This document shows, in pieces, positions 9,721-18,134 of a stretch of DNA of 64,000 nucleotides. The notes beneath the pieces were generated by a model. The model ran no database searches. It had not been told where the DNA came from and was given only the letters and a program-made list of their open reading frames with translations. Made by a program: the position numbers and the translations under genes. The stretch's first letter is position 1. Every line of letters begins with the position of its first letter. Source of the DNA: Psychrosphaera algicola (lineage in GTDB: Bacteria; Pseudomonadota; Gammaproteobacteria; Enterobacterales; Alteromonadaceae); contig NZ_JAQOMS010000002.1 in NCBI RefSeq assembly GCF_028401425.1, forward strand, positions 1,860,001-1,924,000, read 5' to 3'.

Positions 9721-10440
9721 TAATGCCAATTAGGCAACGCATAACCTGCCCAAAAGCTTGCGTGGCTGCCTATATAATTTGTAGTACGGACCTCTCTGAA
9801 TTTGCTGCAATTGCAAATAAATCTACCGAAACCGTTCTTTCTCAGAAAATCGCAACTCGCCAATAGCTCAGTTTAATACTCGTCAGTAATATCCTTGCTT
9901 GGTAAATAAGACTGTCCAAAAACCTTCCGATTAGGCAAAAATGCTCTAGTGAACTTGCTGAAACTTTAGTCATGCCAAAAGTTCCAAATTGCCCAGCTGA
10001 AAATATTTATACCTCAAGATGCCCGTTCAATAATCTAAGCAGTTCCGCTTGGAAATGTTTTAATGCTAAATCTACCGGATGGTTTATGTCTCGGCCGTGT
10101 TCGAAAAAATGACTTAATTTAACACACTTTACCCAAGCTACTTATGGTGCATCCGACAATGGCCACCACTGTTATTACTCTATGTTACATACCTTTTGAT
10201 AATTGCTCACATAGTTCCCTATCGCTTTAAATTTTGGTAAATCCACTTTCTCCATCACACAGCAAATTAAAATAGAAACCAAAGCCATTTGGCCTTACCA
10301 ATTGACCAAAACATTACGCAGACGCTAGAAATTGCAACAAACCTTTTGATTCTCGTGTTATTGTTTGCGTTATTAAATATTCAAAAATTTATTAGAAACA
10401 GCAATATAAAAGCTTCTCAAGTGTTTTAAAGGAAAGAATT
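9721..10440. other. Long intergenic region, possible decayed ORF on minus strand (10007-10255)
   Basis: There is no intact gene in these 720 bases. On the minus strand from ATG 10255 one frame reads 82 codons to TAA at 10007, interrupted only by TAA TAA (codons 27-28) and TAA (codon 38); the last 44 codons are open (including LSHFFEHGRDINHPVDLALK). A second minus-strand stretch between about 9725 and 10000 is open for long segments too. Three stops in 82 codons is only slightly fewer than chance, so this may be coincidence. No family recognised. Confidence 0.2.
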
Positions 10441-11136
10441 GTGGAACTTGAAACCATAAAAACCCAAAGGTTATACGTTAAGGTGGCTGAACAAATATCT
10501 AAGCTAGTGCAACAGGGCAAACTAAAACCAGGTGATAGATTGCCGTCGGAACGTGAACTAGCAGAAAAAATAGGGGTCAGTCGCCCAACCATTCGTGAAG
10601 CAATGATCGCCTTAGAAATAGCCGGAATAATAGAGATCAAAACCGGTTCTGGTATCTTTGTAGTTGAACAAAAACCTGAGTTAGCGCTGTCAGACGAAGG
10701 GGTTGGCCCATTTGAAGTATTGGATACCAGATACATTATAGAAACCGAAGCCTGTGCTTTAGCCGCGGCCCGTATTACAGAAGAACAACTTGAAGAATTA
10801 AATCTAACCATTAAAGAAATGGAAGAGGAAGAAAAACGCCCCGACGCCTCTGAACAAGCTGATATGAAATTTCATATGCTAATTGCTGAAGCCAGCCAAA
10901 ACTCGGCGATAAGCGCAATTGTAAAGTGGCTTTGGGAGCTTAGAAATCAGTCTGCATTAAGTAAAGCTTTTATGGCTAGGCTACGTGAAGAAGGCATCCA
11001 CCCTTCTATTAATGAACATAAACGTATCGTCGACGCGCTTGCTAAACGCAACCCAGAAAAAGCCCGAAATGCGATGAAATCCCATATAGAAGCTGCTTCT
11101 GACGCCGCGGCCACTTATTTTTCAAGCAATAAGTAG
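10441..11136 (+). CDS. GntR/FadR-family regulator, likely of hexuronate catabolism (UxuR-like)
   Basis: DNA-binding repressor of 231 residues. The N-terminal winged helix-turn-helix includes LPSERELAEKIGVSRPTIREA (residues about 34-54, given here as LPSERELAEKIG and VSRPTIREAM). The C-terminal FCD domain shows the metal-site set D141, H145, H193 and H215. The start is GTG 10441, with AGGA nine bases upstream. It stands directly upstream of uxuA-uxuB on the same strand, so it is probably the local repressor relieved by fructuronate or a related hexuronate. UxuR, ExuR or KdgR cannot be told apart from sequence alone. Confidence 0.82.
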   Translation: MELETIKTQRLYVKVAEQISKLVQQGKLKPGDRLPSERELAEKIGVSRPTIREAMIALEIAGIIEIKTGSGIFVVEQKPELALSDEGVGPFEVLDTRYIIETEACALAAARITEEQLEELNLTIKEMEEEEKRPDASEQADMKFHMLIAEASQNSAISAIVKWLWELRNQSALSKAFMARLREEGIHPSINEHKRIVDALAKRNPEKARNAMKSHIEAASDAAATYFSSNK

Positions 11137-11163
11137 CAGTTCCCCTCACTATCTATTCTTTAG

Positions 11164-11194
11164 TATAACCACTTGGCATAACTAAGTGGCTATA
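11164..11194 (+). terminator. Hairpin after the GntR regulator
   Basis: TATAACCACTT pairs with AAGTGGCTATA (ten of eleven positions) around a nine-base loop, 28 bp after the regulator stop. Only a weak T-rich tail (TATTTA) follows, so it is a weak or partial terminator. Confidence 0.45.
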
Positions 11195-11303
11195 TATTTA
11201 CCTTAATATTTTCATACACTTAAAGTATTTCACAATACTTTTAGTCGTCTATTTAATGAAAGTCGATATTACCGTTTGCAAAATTCATCGTTCACATGGT
11301 TAA

Positions 11304-11325
11304 ATTGGCAGGTGGCCTTACCAAT
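11304..11325. promoter_or_regulatory. Inverted repeat upstream of uxuA, possible operator
   Basis: The half-sites ATTGG and CCAAT are spaced by 12 bases, with flanks TAA/TTA extending the symmetry, about 30 bp before the uxuA start. Hexuronate regulators use ATTGG...CCAAT half-sites but usually with closer spacing, so the assignment is tentative. Confidence 0.3.
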
Positions 11326-11356
11326 ATTAAAATTATTACGGTGGAAGTAGAATATT

Positions 11357-12517
11357 ATGAAAGAGACATGGCGCTGGTTTGGACCATACGATTCAATTAC
11401 TTTAGACATGATAGTACAAGCTGGTGCGTCAGGCATTGTTACTGCTTTGCATGAAGTCCCGACGGGTGAGTGTTGGACATATGAGAGCATTATCGACCGT
11501 AAGAAACTAATTGAAGCGTCAGGTCTAGAGTGGACAGTAGTAGAAAGCGTACCAGTTCACAACGATATTAAAACACGTACTGGTGATTTTAAACGTCATA
11601 TCGATAACTATAATCAGATCTTGATTAATCTCGGTAAGGCCGGGATAGATACAGTCTGTTATAACTTTATGCCAGTTGTTGACTGGACGCGTACCAACCT
11701 ACATTACAAATTGCCCAATAAGAGTTTCGCACTTCGTTTTGAAATGACTGACTTTGTTGCCTATGACGTGTTTGTATTAAATCGCAAAAATGCCAAATAC
11801 GACTACAAACCTGAGGTCATTGCCAAAGCCGAAGCTCGCCTTAACAAAATGAATGCTAAAGAAATAGATGACCTTGAGAAAAACATTATTGCCGGTCTTA
11901 CTGGTGGTGAAGGATCTTATAGTCGCGATTCTATCTTAGTCGCAATCAACGAATTTATAGCGTTAGGTACAGAAGGATTAAGGCAAAATCTTTTTCATTT
12001 TTAAAAGAGATCATGCCAAGCGCCGAGTCTGGTGGCATTAAAATGTGTATACATCCCGACGATCCACCATTTTCACTATTTGGTTTACCGCGTGTCGTTT
12101 CTACTCAATCAGACGCTCAAGCTATTATAGACGCTGTACCTAGTCCATCAAATGGACTGACATTATGTGCGGGTTCTTATGGAGCACGGGGTGATAACGA
12201 TCTTGTCTGCATGGCCAACGCGTTTGCCGACCGCATTTATTTTGTCCATCTTAGAAATGTTATTAGAGAAGCTGATGGTTCATTTTTTGAATCTGAGCAC
12301 CTGTGTGGTGACAACGATATGGTGGGATTAATACAAGCCCTTTTGAAAGCTGAAACAAAAAGTGGAATTTCGATCCCTATGAGGCCAGATCATGGTCACC
12401 TACTCGCTGACGAGATTGGTGCTGACGGTGTTAAGCCATGGTTATTCGTATCTAGGACGAATGAAAGGTTTGGCTGAATTACGTGGCGTTATCCATGCGT
12501 TAGAACAATTAGAATAA
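11357..12517 (+). CDS. uxuA: Mannonate dehydratase (two frameshifts)
   Basis: Dehydrates D-mannonate to 2-keto-3-deoxygluconate, the last step of the glucuronate branch. The N terminus MKETWRWFGPYDSITL and the block IHPDDPPFSLFGLPR match the family; the C terminus GYSYLGRMKGLAELRGV fits the usual PGYS-containing end. Frame one breaks in the T run 11998-12002 (one T missing, giving FLKEIMPSAE). Frame two breaks at 12436-12441, CCATGG where conserved Pro-Gly needs CCAGG. Repaired length is about 387 residues. It follows the GntR regulator and precedes uxuB. Confidence 0.88.
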
Positions 12518-12520
12518 GGT

Positions 12521-12851
12521 TTGAAGCGTGCCTTATTTTTTACAGTCGAACCGATTATTTTCAAGCGATACGCGCTTCAACCTTTGTTAAACAAACTCGG
12601 TTTCCCCCAAAACTAACCATTACTTTGTTTACCTTTGACGAAACAACCTACAGTCACGAAATTGCCCCCTAGCTGGGCCTACTTCGCGGTTTCATGAGAG
12701 TCAAGCATGTCACGGTATCGCCCGCGGAATAGACTGTTCGACCTTAGCAAAATTTGTCGCTAAGCATAAATTAATAGAAGACGATGCAATTGAACTTGCT
12801 GTCGACTTAACCCACAACTTAGTCAAACAGGCGGATAGGTTTTTATTATGA
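12521..12851 (+). CDS. Unrecognised small gene between uxuA and uxuB (two frameshifts)
   Basis: I do not recognise this protein. Adding one C to each of the runs 12604-12608 and 12665-12669 yields one uninterrupted frame of about 110 codons. It contains KLTITLFTFDETTYSHEIAP, then LAGPTSRFHESQACHGIARG, and ends VKQADRFLL. Its TGA stop overlaps the uxuB ATG as ATGA, a strong sign of real, translationally coupled coding. The start is unclear: TTG 12521 is the only candidate after the uxuA stop in that frame. No signal peptide or membrane segment. It may be a small hexuronate-pathway protein or the remnant of a larger gene. Confidence 0.5.
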
Positions 12852-14323
12852 ACAAACTTCTTAACCATACAACAATGGCCTTATTACCTAAAACCGTTGC
12901 TCGACCAAAATATGACTTTGCATCTCGCACGGCGTCAATTGTACATATTGGGATCGGCGCTTTTCATAAAGCCCATCAAGCTACATTTACCGACGACATG
13001 ATGGCGCATACTGACGGCAATTACCGGATAATTGGCGTAAGTCTTCGAAGTGCCGGTATGCGCGACAGCTTAAAAGCACAGGACTATTTATATACCGCTA
13101 TTGAAAGATCCAATAAAACGGAACAAGCACGGGTTATTGGCGCACTTCAAGAGGTTTTAGTTGCACCAGAAGATCCACAATCTGTTGTTAACGTATTATC
13201 AAATGATTCGATAACGGTCGTTACTGCAACAATAACTGAAAAAGGCTATTGTCTTTTACCGGGCAATACTGGACTTGATTTAGCTCATACCGATATTCAA
13301 CATGACCTAAACAATCCAAACACCCCAAAAACCATGGTAGGTTTTATTGTTAGGGCTTGCCAAGTTAGACAGCAAAAAAACGGTAAAGGTTTTACATTTA
13401 TCAGTTGCGATAATTTGCCAGACAATAGCAAAATGGCCGGTAAAGCGATTTTAGAATTTGCCCAGAAAATAAATGCCGACCTTGCACGTTGGATCAAATC
13501 TAATGTCAGTTTTAGCAACAGTATGGTTGACCGGATCGTACCGGCCGTAACCCCAAACGATATTGAAAGTTATACTCTAAACAACGGAGTTATCGACAAC
13601 GCACTAGTGACAAGCGAACCTTTTAGGCAGTGGGTAATAGAAGATAACTTTAATGGTGACCGGCCTCCTTGGGACCTTGCCGGTGCGTTATTTGTTAAGG
13701 ATGTCAGCCAGTATGAACGACTAAAGCTACGATATCTAAATGGCAGCCACTCAGCATTGGCTTACCTCGGAAAAATAACAGGTCACCAGTTTATTCATCA
13801 AGCAATTTCCAACCCGATATTACGACGATTGGTTGAAGCATTGATGGTAGACATGAAACGATCTTTGTCATCGTCAATGGACTTTAACTTTGACGATTAT
13901 GGCTCTGTTATTATTGACCGTTTCTTAAATGATGAGATCCAATACCAAACCCAGCAAGTTGCAACTGATGGCTCGCAAAAATTACCTCAACGGATTATGG
14001 CCCCTATGAGAGAATTATTAGCAGTCGATTATTTGTCTAAGCCCATGTGTCTCGTTTTAGCGGGTTGGGTATGTTACTTATCGGGTATTTCAGAACTAGG
14101 AGAAGCTCACCCTGTGTCGGACCCCATGGCGCGGCAACTACAAAATATATGTACTGACAAAACTTTAACGTCAACGCAAAAAATTTATCGACTAATGCAG
14201 ATTGATGGGTTGTTTCCTGCGGCGATTAAAAACAACACTGCGGCTATTGACCAGATCAGCGAATATGTGACTAAAATTATCGACATTGGTGTGTTTTTAA
14301 CAATAGATACCGTATTTAGTTAG
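12848..14323 (+). CDS. uxuB: Fructuronate reductase (mannonate oxidoreductase)
   Basis: NAD-dependent reduction of D-fructuronate to D-mannonate, the substrate of UxuA. 491 residues, intact, the family's normal length. The N-terminal Rossmann region reads IVHIGIGAFHKAHQA; the catalytic region of the polyol/mannitol dehydrogenase fold reads LKLRYLNGSHSALAYLGK. The start ATG 12848 overlaps the preceding ORF by ATGA. The protein ends in a helical C-terminal domain. A clear terminator follows 145 bp downstream, closing the hexuronate operon. Confidence 0.92.
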   Translation: MNKLLNHTTMALLPKTVARPKYDFASRTASIVHIGIGAFHKAHQATFTDDMMAHTDGNYRIIGVSLRSAGMRDSLKAQDYLYTAIERSNKTEQARVIGALQEVLVAPEDPQSVVNVLSNDSITVVTATITEKGYCLLPGNTGLDLAHTDIQHDLNNPNTPKTMVGFIVRACQVRQQKNGKGFTFISCDNLPDNSKMAGKAILEFAQKINADLARWIKSNVSFSNSMVDRIVPAVTPNDIESYTLNNGVIDNALVTSEPFRQWVIEDNFNGDRPPWDLAGALFVKDVSQYERLKLRYLNGSHSALAYLGKITGHQFIHQAISNPILRRLVEALMVDMKRSLSSSMDFNFDDYGSVIIDRFLNDEIQYQTQQVATDGSQKLPQRIMAPMRELLAVDYLSKPMCLVLAGWVCYLSGISELGEAHPVSDPMARQLQNICTDKTLTSTQKIYRLMQIDGLFPAAIKNNTAAIDQISEYVTKIIDIGVFLTIDTVFS

Positions 14324-14468
14324 TTTCCTTCGAGAAAGCCTTTTTTACCGTAACTGAGCAGCGATAAAAGCGGGAGGCAAAGCACAGCTTAAAAAACACA
14401 GTAATGGAATTGAAGACTCAAAACCTTAAAGCACAATACAATCAAATACGATAACTAATTGATTCTTC

Positions 14469-14500
14469 AACGCTACTAACATGGTTATTAGTAGCGTTTT
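14469..14500 (+). terminator. Terminator of the uxu operon
   Basis: The eleven-base perfect stem AACGCTACTAA/TTAGTAGCGTT with an eight-base loop is followed by TTTATCTTCT. Well formed and correctly placed after uxuB. Confidence 0.8.
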
Positions 14501-14614
14501 ATCTTCTGTTTAATGGCCACTTGATTTCCCAAATAAAAGTTTCACTTCAAAATTATGAAATTGCCGTATTACAACTATACTTACAGCTAATTAGAATCAA
14601 GCAATGAAGGTGCT

Positions 14615-15541
14615 ATGGCGATATTCACAATAACATTCAGTTTCATACTGCTTGTTTGCTCACATTCCATCGCCGCTGCTGAACCTATAGATATAATAAA
14701 ACTAAATAGTGGCCATAATGCCTCTGATCAACGCCATCTGTATAACTGGGAGGTTATTGACGCTGCTTTAGAAGCAAGTACAATTAAATACGGCCGGTCC
14801 AAAGTAAAAATCACTGGAAGTGCCATTCCAAACCACCAGCGGCTAAAGTCATTAGTCCAAGGTCGATTTCTAAACGTAGCGATGTCGTTAACCAATCAAG
14901 AATGGGAAGACACTGTTATTCCTATCCGTATTCCAATCCGTAGGGGTATTTTCAGTTATCGTTTATTGATGATTAACAAAGATAAAAAAGAAACCTTTAA
15001 ACGTATTTCAACAGTTAATCGTCTAAAAGAAATGCGAGTGGGCGTTCGTAAAAGTTGGACGACTCGAATTATATTGAAGCATTTAAATTTTAATACAGTA
15101 GATGCATTCTCCTATGACGCCGTATTTGCGATGTTAGATAAAGGACGATTTGACTATATCCCGCGGGGAATAAATGAAATTTACTATGAACTCAAAGTTC
15201 GCGAAAAAGACTTACCCAATATTATGATTGAGCCTGATATTGCATTATATATCCCATCGCCTTACTACATTTTTGTCTCCCCCAAAACACCTAGGATTGC
15301 AGAACGTTTGGAGTACGGGTTAGATAAGATGGTTAAAAACGGAAAGCTCAATGAGATATTCACTAGACATTATGGTAAATATATTGAACGAGCCCAAATC
15401 CACAAAAAACGAATAATTCAAATCGGTAATCCTCTTTTACCCATTGAAACCCCTTTGCATGATAGTGCTTTATGGTTCGATTTTAATATCGATACAAACA
15501 CGGTTTCAAACTCTGGTTCTAAGCCAGAAAACAAAAGTTAA
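14615..15541 (+). CDS. Periplasmic solute-binding-like protein (SBP type 3 fold)
   Basis: Exported protein of 308 residues: an N-terminal signal peptide (IFTITFSFILLVCSHSIAAA), then a domain resembling polar amino acid-type substrate-binding proteins, with the pattern LKEMRVGVRKSWTTRIILK and GRFDYIPRGINEIYYEL typical of the two lobes. AAGG lies just before the ATG. There is no permease or ATPase gene nearby, so it is an orphan and may serve as a sensor input or a modified enzyme instead of a transporter component. Proteins like this are common in Alteromonadales and mostly uncharacterised. Intact. Confidence 0.65.
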   Translation: MAIFTITFSFILLVCSHSIAAAEPIDIIKLNSGHNASDQRHLYNWEVIDAALEASTIKYGRSKVKITGSAIPNHQRLKSLVQGRFLNVAMSLTNQEWEDTVIPIRIPIRRGIFSYRLLMINKDKKETFKRISTVNRLKEMRVGVRKSWTTRIILKHLNFNTVDAFSYDAVFAMLDKGRFDYIPRGINEIYYELKVREKDLPNIMIEPDIALYIPSPYYIFVSPKTPRIAERLEYGLDKMVKNGKLNEIFTRHYGKYIERAQIHKKRIIQIGNPLLPIETPLHDSALWFDFNIDTNTVSNSGSKPENKS

Positions 15542-15576
15542 GTTAGTACGCCTATTTGCAAAATCCCCATTTTATT

Positions 15577-15708
15577 GACGACCACATGGATGTGGGAGGT
15601 AGGGTGACTCAGGAGATAAAACCGACGACCACATGGATGTGGGAGGTAGAGTGACTCAGGAGATAAAACCGACGACCACATGGATGTGGGAGGTAGAGTG
15701 ACTCAGGA
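15577..15708. repeat. Tandem 47-bp repeat, 2.8 copies, with internal hairpin
   Basis: Units start at 15577, 15624 and 15671 and are nearly identical; the first differs by one base and the third stops after ACTCAGGA. Each carries the palindrome CCACATGGATGTGG, a six-base-pair stem around GG, followed by a conserved tail GAGGTAGAGTGACTCAGGA. They start 36 bp after the solute-binding gene stop. Hairpins built around CATGGATG are reminiscent of dispersed intergenic repeats in marine Gammaproteobacteria (recollection, not checked). Confidence 0.9.
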
Positions 15709-15856
15709 ATTATAGGTGGTAACAACTTGCTAAATTCTATTGTGGAAAATTTCAATTTTGAAGAAAAACAAATTAACCTTTGGGGTGCTTACGTTCGACA
15801 TACTAAAAGGGAAACTATTCTTGGTAATAACAAACTTACAAAAACTCGACAACTCG

Positions 15857-16211
15857 CTAATGCATTTTGAAATCTATGGTAATTTCCATAATGTCTGTTG
15901 TCCGTTTGCTATCATCCATAGCCGGCTTAAATTTCCACTTTTTCAGAGCATTTAGCGCTGATTTACGAAAAATTCTTTTGGGTTTTTCATCTATGACTTC
16001 GATATCTTCAGCTTCCCCTTTTTATTGACAACAAAAATCACTGAAACGTAACCTTCTATTTGCCTTAGGTAAGCCTCTCTAGGATATTTAGGCGAAACTT
16101 TTTTATCACCTCTGAACTTTGAAATTCAGCAAAGGAAGAACTACTAAAAACACTCGCTGCAAGTAAGATAGTCTTAAATTTATTAGCTTGAAAAAAACGA
16201 TACTTGTTCAC
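15857..16211 (-). CDS. Short TonB C-terminal-domain protein (two frameshifts)
   Basis: Repaired, this reads about 118 residues: a signal-like N terminus (TILLAASVFSSSSFA), then a TonB C-terminal domain with SPKYPREAYLRQIEGYVSV and LNALKKWKFKPAMDD, the classic PxYP and W-F-PA motifs. Breaks lie in the run 16099-16104 (one A missing on the coding strand) and at 16015-16023 (one base missing in AAAAAGGGG). The start is probably GTG 16211. There is no proline-rich spacer or N-terminal anchor of a full TonB, so it is a free periplasmic TonB-like protein. Regulation and partner are unknown; no ExbBD nearby. Confidence 0.65.
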
Positions 16212-16337
16212 AAAACGCGTCCCTATCATACAAGAGTGACTATTCCGTCATTAGTTTTTTGTAATTAAATGCTAATTTAGCACAATTTCAGATGTTAGCT
16301 TAATATGGTTTTTAACCTTAATAAAAATTTTAGGCAT

Positions 16338-16367
16338 AAAAAAACCGTGTATTAAACACGGCTTTTT
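16338..16367 (-). terminator. Terminator of recA
   Basis: The stem ACCGTGT/ACACGGC, A-rich on one side and T-rich on the other, lies about 20 bp past the recA stop. The minus strand ends in a run of T. The opposite strand could also terminate here. Confidence 0.8.
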
Positions 16368-16384
16368 CAATTCTTATTTACTAA

Positions 16385-17421
16385 TTACAATGTCGCTTCT
16401 TTATCTTCTGCTTCTTCATCTTTGATTTCAGCTTTTAATAACAACATGTCACGTAATTTTCCTTCGATCTCGTCAGCCATTGCAGTGTTCTCTTTTAAGA
16501 ACTTAATGCAGTTAGCTTTACCTTGACCAACTTTATCACCGCCGTAGGCATACCATAAGCACCAGCTTTATCTACCACGCCGTGCTTCACGCCAAGGTCA
16601 ATTAACTCACCTTCTTTAGAAATGCCTTTGCCATACATAATAATAAATTCAGCTTGCTTAAATGGCGGAGCAACCTTGTTTTTGACAACTTTAACTCGCG
16701 TTTCGTTACCAATAACCTCATCACCTTCTTTAACCGAACCAATTCTACGAATGTCTAAACGAACTGAAGCGTAGAATTTAAGTGCGTTACCACCAGTTGT
16801 CGTTTCTGGGTTACCGAACATCACACCAATTTTCATACGAATTTGGTTAATGAAAATACATAACGTATTCGAACGTTTAATGTTACCTGTTAACTTACGT
16901 AATGCTTGAGACATCAAACGGGCTTGTAGACCCATGTGAGAGTCGCCCATGTCACCTTCAATTTCAGCCTTTGGTGTTAATGCTGCAACGGAGTCAACAA
17001 TTAATACATCTACTGCACCAGAGCGAACTAGCATATCCGTAATTTCTAATGCTTGCTCACCGGTATCTGGTTGAGATACTAAGAGCTCAGCGACATTTAC
17101 GCCTAATGCAGAGGCATAAATTGGGTCCAATGCGTGTTCTGCGTCAACAAACGCACAGGTTTTACCTTCTTTTTGCGCTTCCGCAATAACTTGTAACGTT
17201 AATGTTGTTTTACCTGACGATTCTGGACCATAGATTTCGATGATACGACCACAAGGTAAACCGCCTATACCAAGCGCGATATCCAGACCAAGTGAACCTG
17301 TTGAAATTGAGTCAATATCTAGCGCCTTGCTATCGCCTAGCTTCATGATTGAACCTTTACCAAATTGACGTTCAATTTGCTGTAAAGCTGCGCCTAACGC
17401 TTTTTCTTTATTCGCGTCCAT
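16385..17421 (-). CDS. recA: Recombinase RecA (frameshifted near 3' end)
   Basis: ATP-dependent strand-exchange protein and SOS co-protease. Residues count from ATG 17421 (MDANKEKALGAALQQIERQF), which has GGAG upstream; the upstream extension of the frame is not coding. Walker A GPESSGKT is at 65-72, with LIVDSVAAL and the L2 region NQIRMKIGVMFGNPETTTGG following. The frame breaks at 16553-16559, where conserved GAWY should be; CCTGG misread as CTTATGG explains it. After it the frame continues GQGKANCIKFLKE and ends in an acidic tail. About 345 residues. A LexA box lies upstream and a terminator downstream; recX is not adjacent. Confidence 0.95.
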
Positions 17422-17477
17422 CTTAATCTCCAAGAATTTGTTTTTATGCATTTCGTCATAACTTGCTGCAAAGTATA

Positions 17478-17493
17478 CTGTATAATTAAACAG
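17478..17493 (-). promoter_or_regulatory. LexA (SOS) box of recA
   Basis: CTGT-ATAATTAA-ACAG is a perfect CTGT-N8-ACAG site, and the flanking TA/TA extends the palindrome. It lies 57 bp upstream of the recA start. SOS induction of recA is the expected result. Confidence 0.85.
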
Positions 17494-17526
17494 TATCAAT
17501 AAAAATTTTTATTTATTTAAATATTT

Positions 17527-18030
17527 TCAGCCAACTAGCTCACAGGCCTTTATTAACGCCACCTCAGTAGCTTTTTGTCGTATTTCACTTCGGTCACCTG
17601 AAAATGTAAAACACTGTGACCATACAGTACTTTTTTCAACTTGAGTACTGTCCCTTGTCGCAATCGCTAACCAAACTGTACCAACTGGCTTAAATTCTGT
17701 ACCGCCACCTGAGCCTGCTATACCACTAACGGCAATTGCCACATTAGCATTAGCTGCATTTAGCGCGCCCATTGCCATCTCGTGAACGGTTTCATCCGAT
17801 ACCGCGCCATAAGTATTTAACGTCTCGGTATTAACACCGACCAACCTACGTTTCGCTTCGTTTGAGTAAGTTACATAGGCACAATCAAAATATCCCGAGC
17901 TCCCTGCAACCTCTGTTATTGCGTTGCTTATACCGCCACCGGTACAGGATTCAACGGTCGTTATCTTCCAACCTTTGGCTAACAATAAGTCACCTAATAA
18001 TTGACTCTGTTTGTATATTTTGTTTTCCAT
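17527..18030 (-). CDS. pncC: Nicotinamide-nucleotide amidase (CinA C-terminal family)
   Basis: Stand-alone CinA C-terminal domain protein of 167 residues that deamidates nicotinamide mononucleotide to nicotinate mononucleotide. The catalytic motif TTVESCTGG carries Ser28; the glycine-rich block AVSGIAGSGGGTEFKPVGTVW is also present (shown here as AVSGIAGSGGG and KPVGTVW). It is encoded directly upstream of recA on the same strand and divergent from mutS, a recurring arrangement in Gammaproteobacteria. The recA LexA box lies between the two genes, so recA can be induced on its own. Intact. Confidence 0.9.
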   Translation of the reverse strand: MENKIYKQSQLLGDLLLAKGWKITTVESCTGGGISNAITEVAGSSGYFDCAYVTYSNEAKRRLVGVNTETLNTYGAVSDETVHEMAMGALNAANANVAIAVSGIAGSGGGTEFKPVGTVWLAIATRDSTQVEKSTVWSQCFTFSGDRSEIRQKATEVALIKACELVG

Positions 18031-18134
18031 TTGGATACCTCATGTTTTGTCAGTAAATTTAGCAAGACAGACGGTTTTTGATCTGGGACAATGTTCGATA
18101 TCATAGACTAAATCACTATTCTGTTAACGCTTTT

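Noticed and set aside
12521..12851. C-terminal fragment of glucuronate isomerase UxaC
   Set aside because: Only loose resemblance in the last 30 residues; the diagnostic TDSRSF and YFRR blocks are absent.
15740..15955. Plus-strand ORF of 71 codons
   Set aside because: It overlaps antisense to the TonB-domain gene, has no ribosome-binding site and a random composition.
17422..17499. Upstream N-terminal extension of RecA
   Set aside because: It runs through the LexA box; the conserved start MDANKEKAL with GGAG upstream is at 17421.
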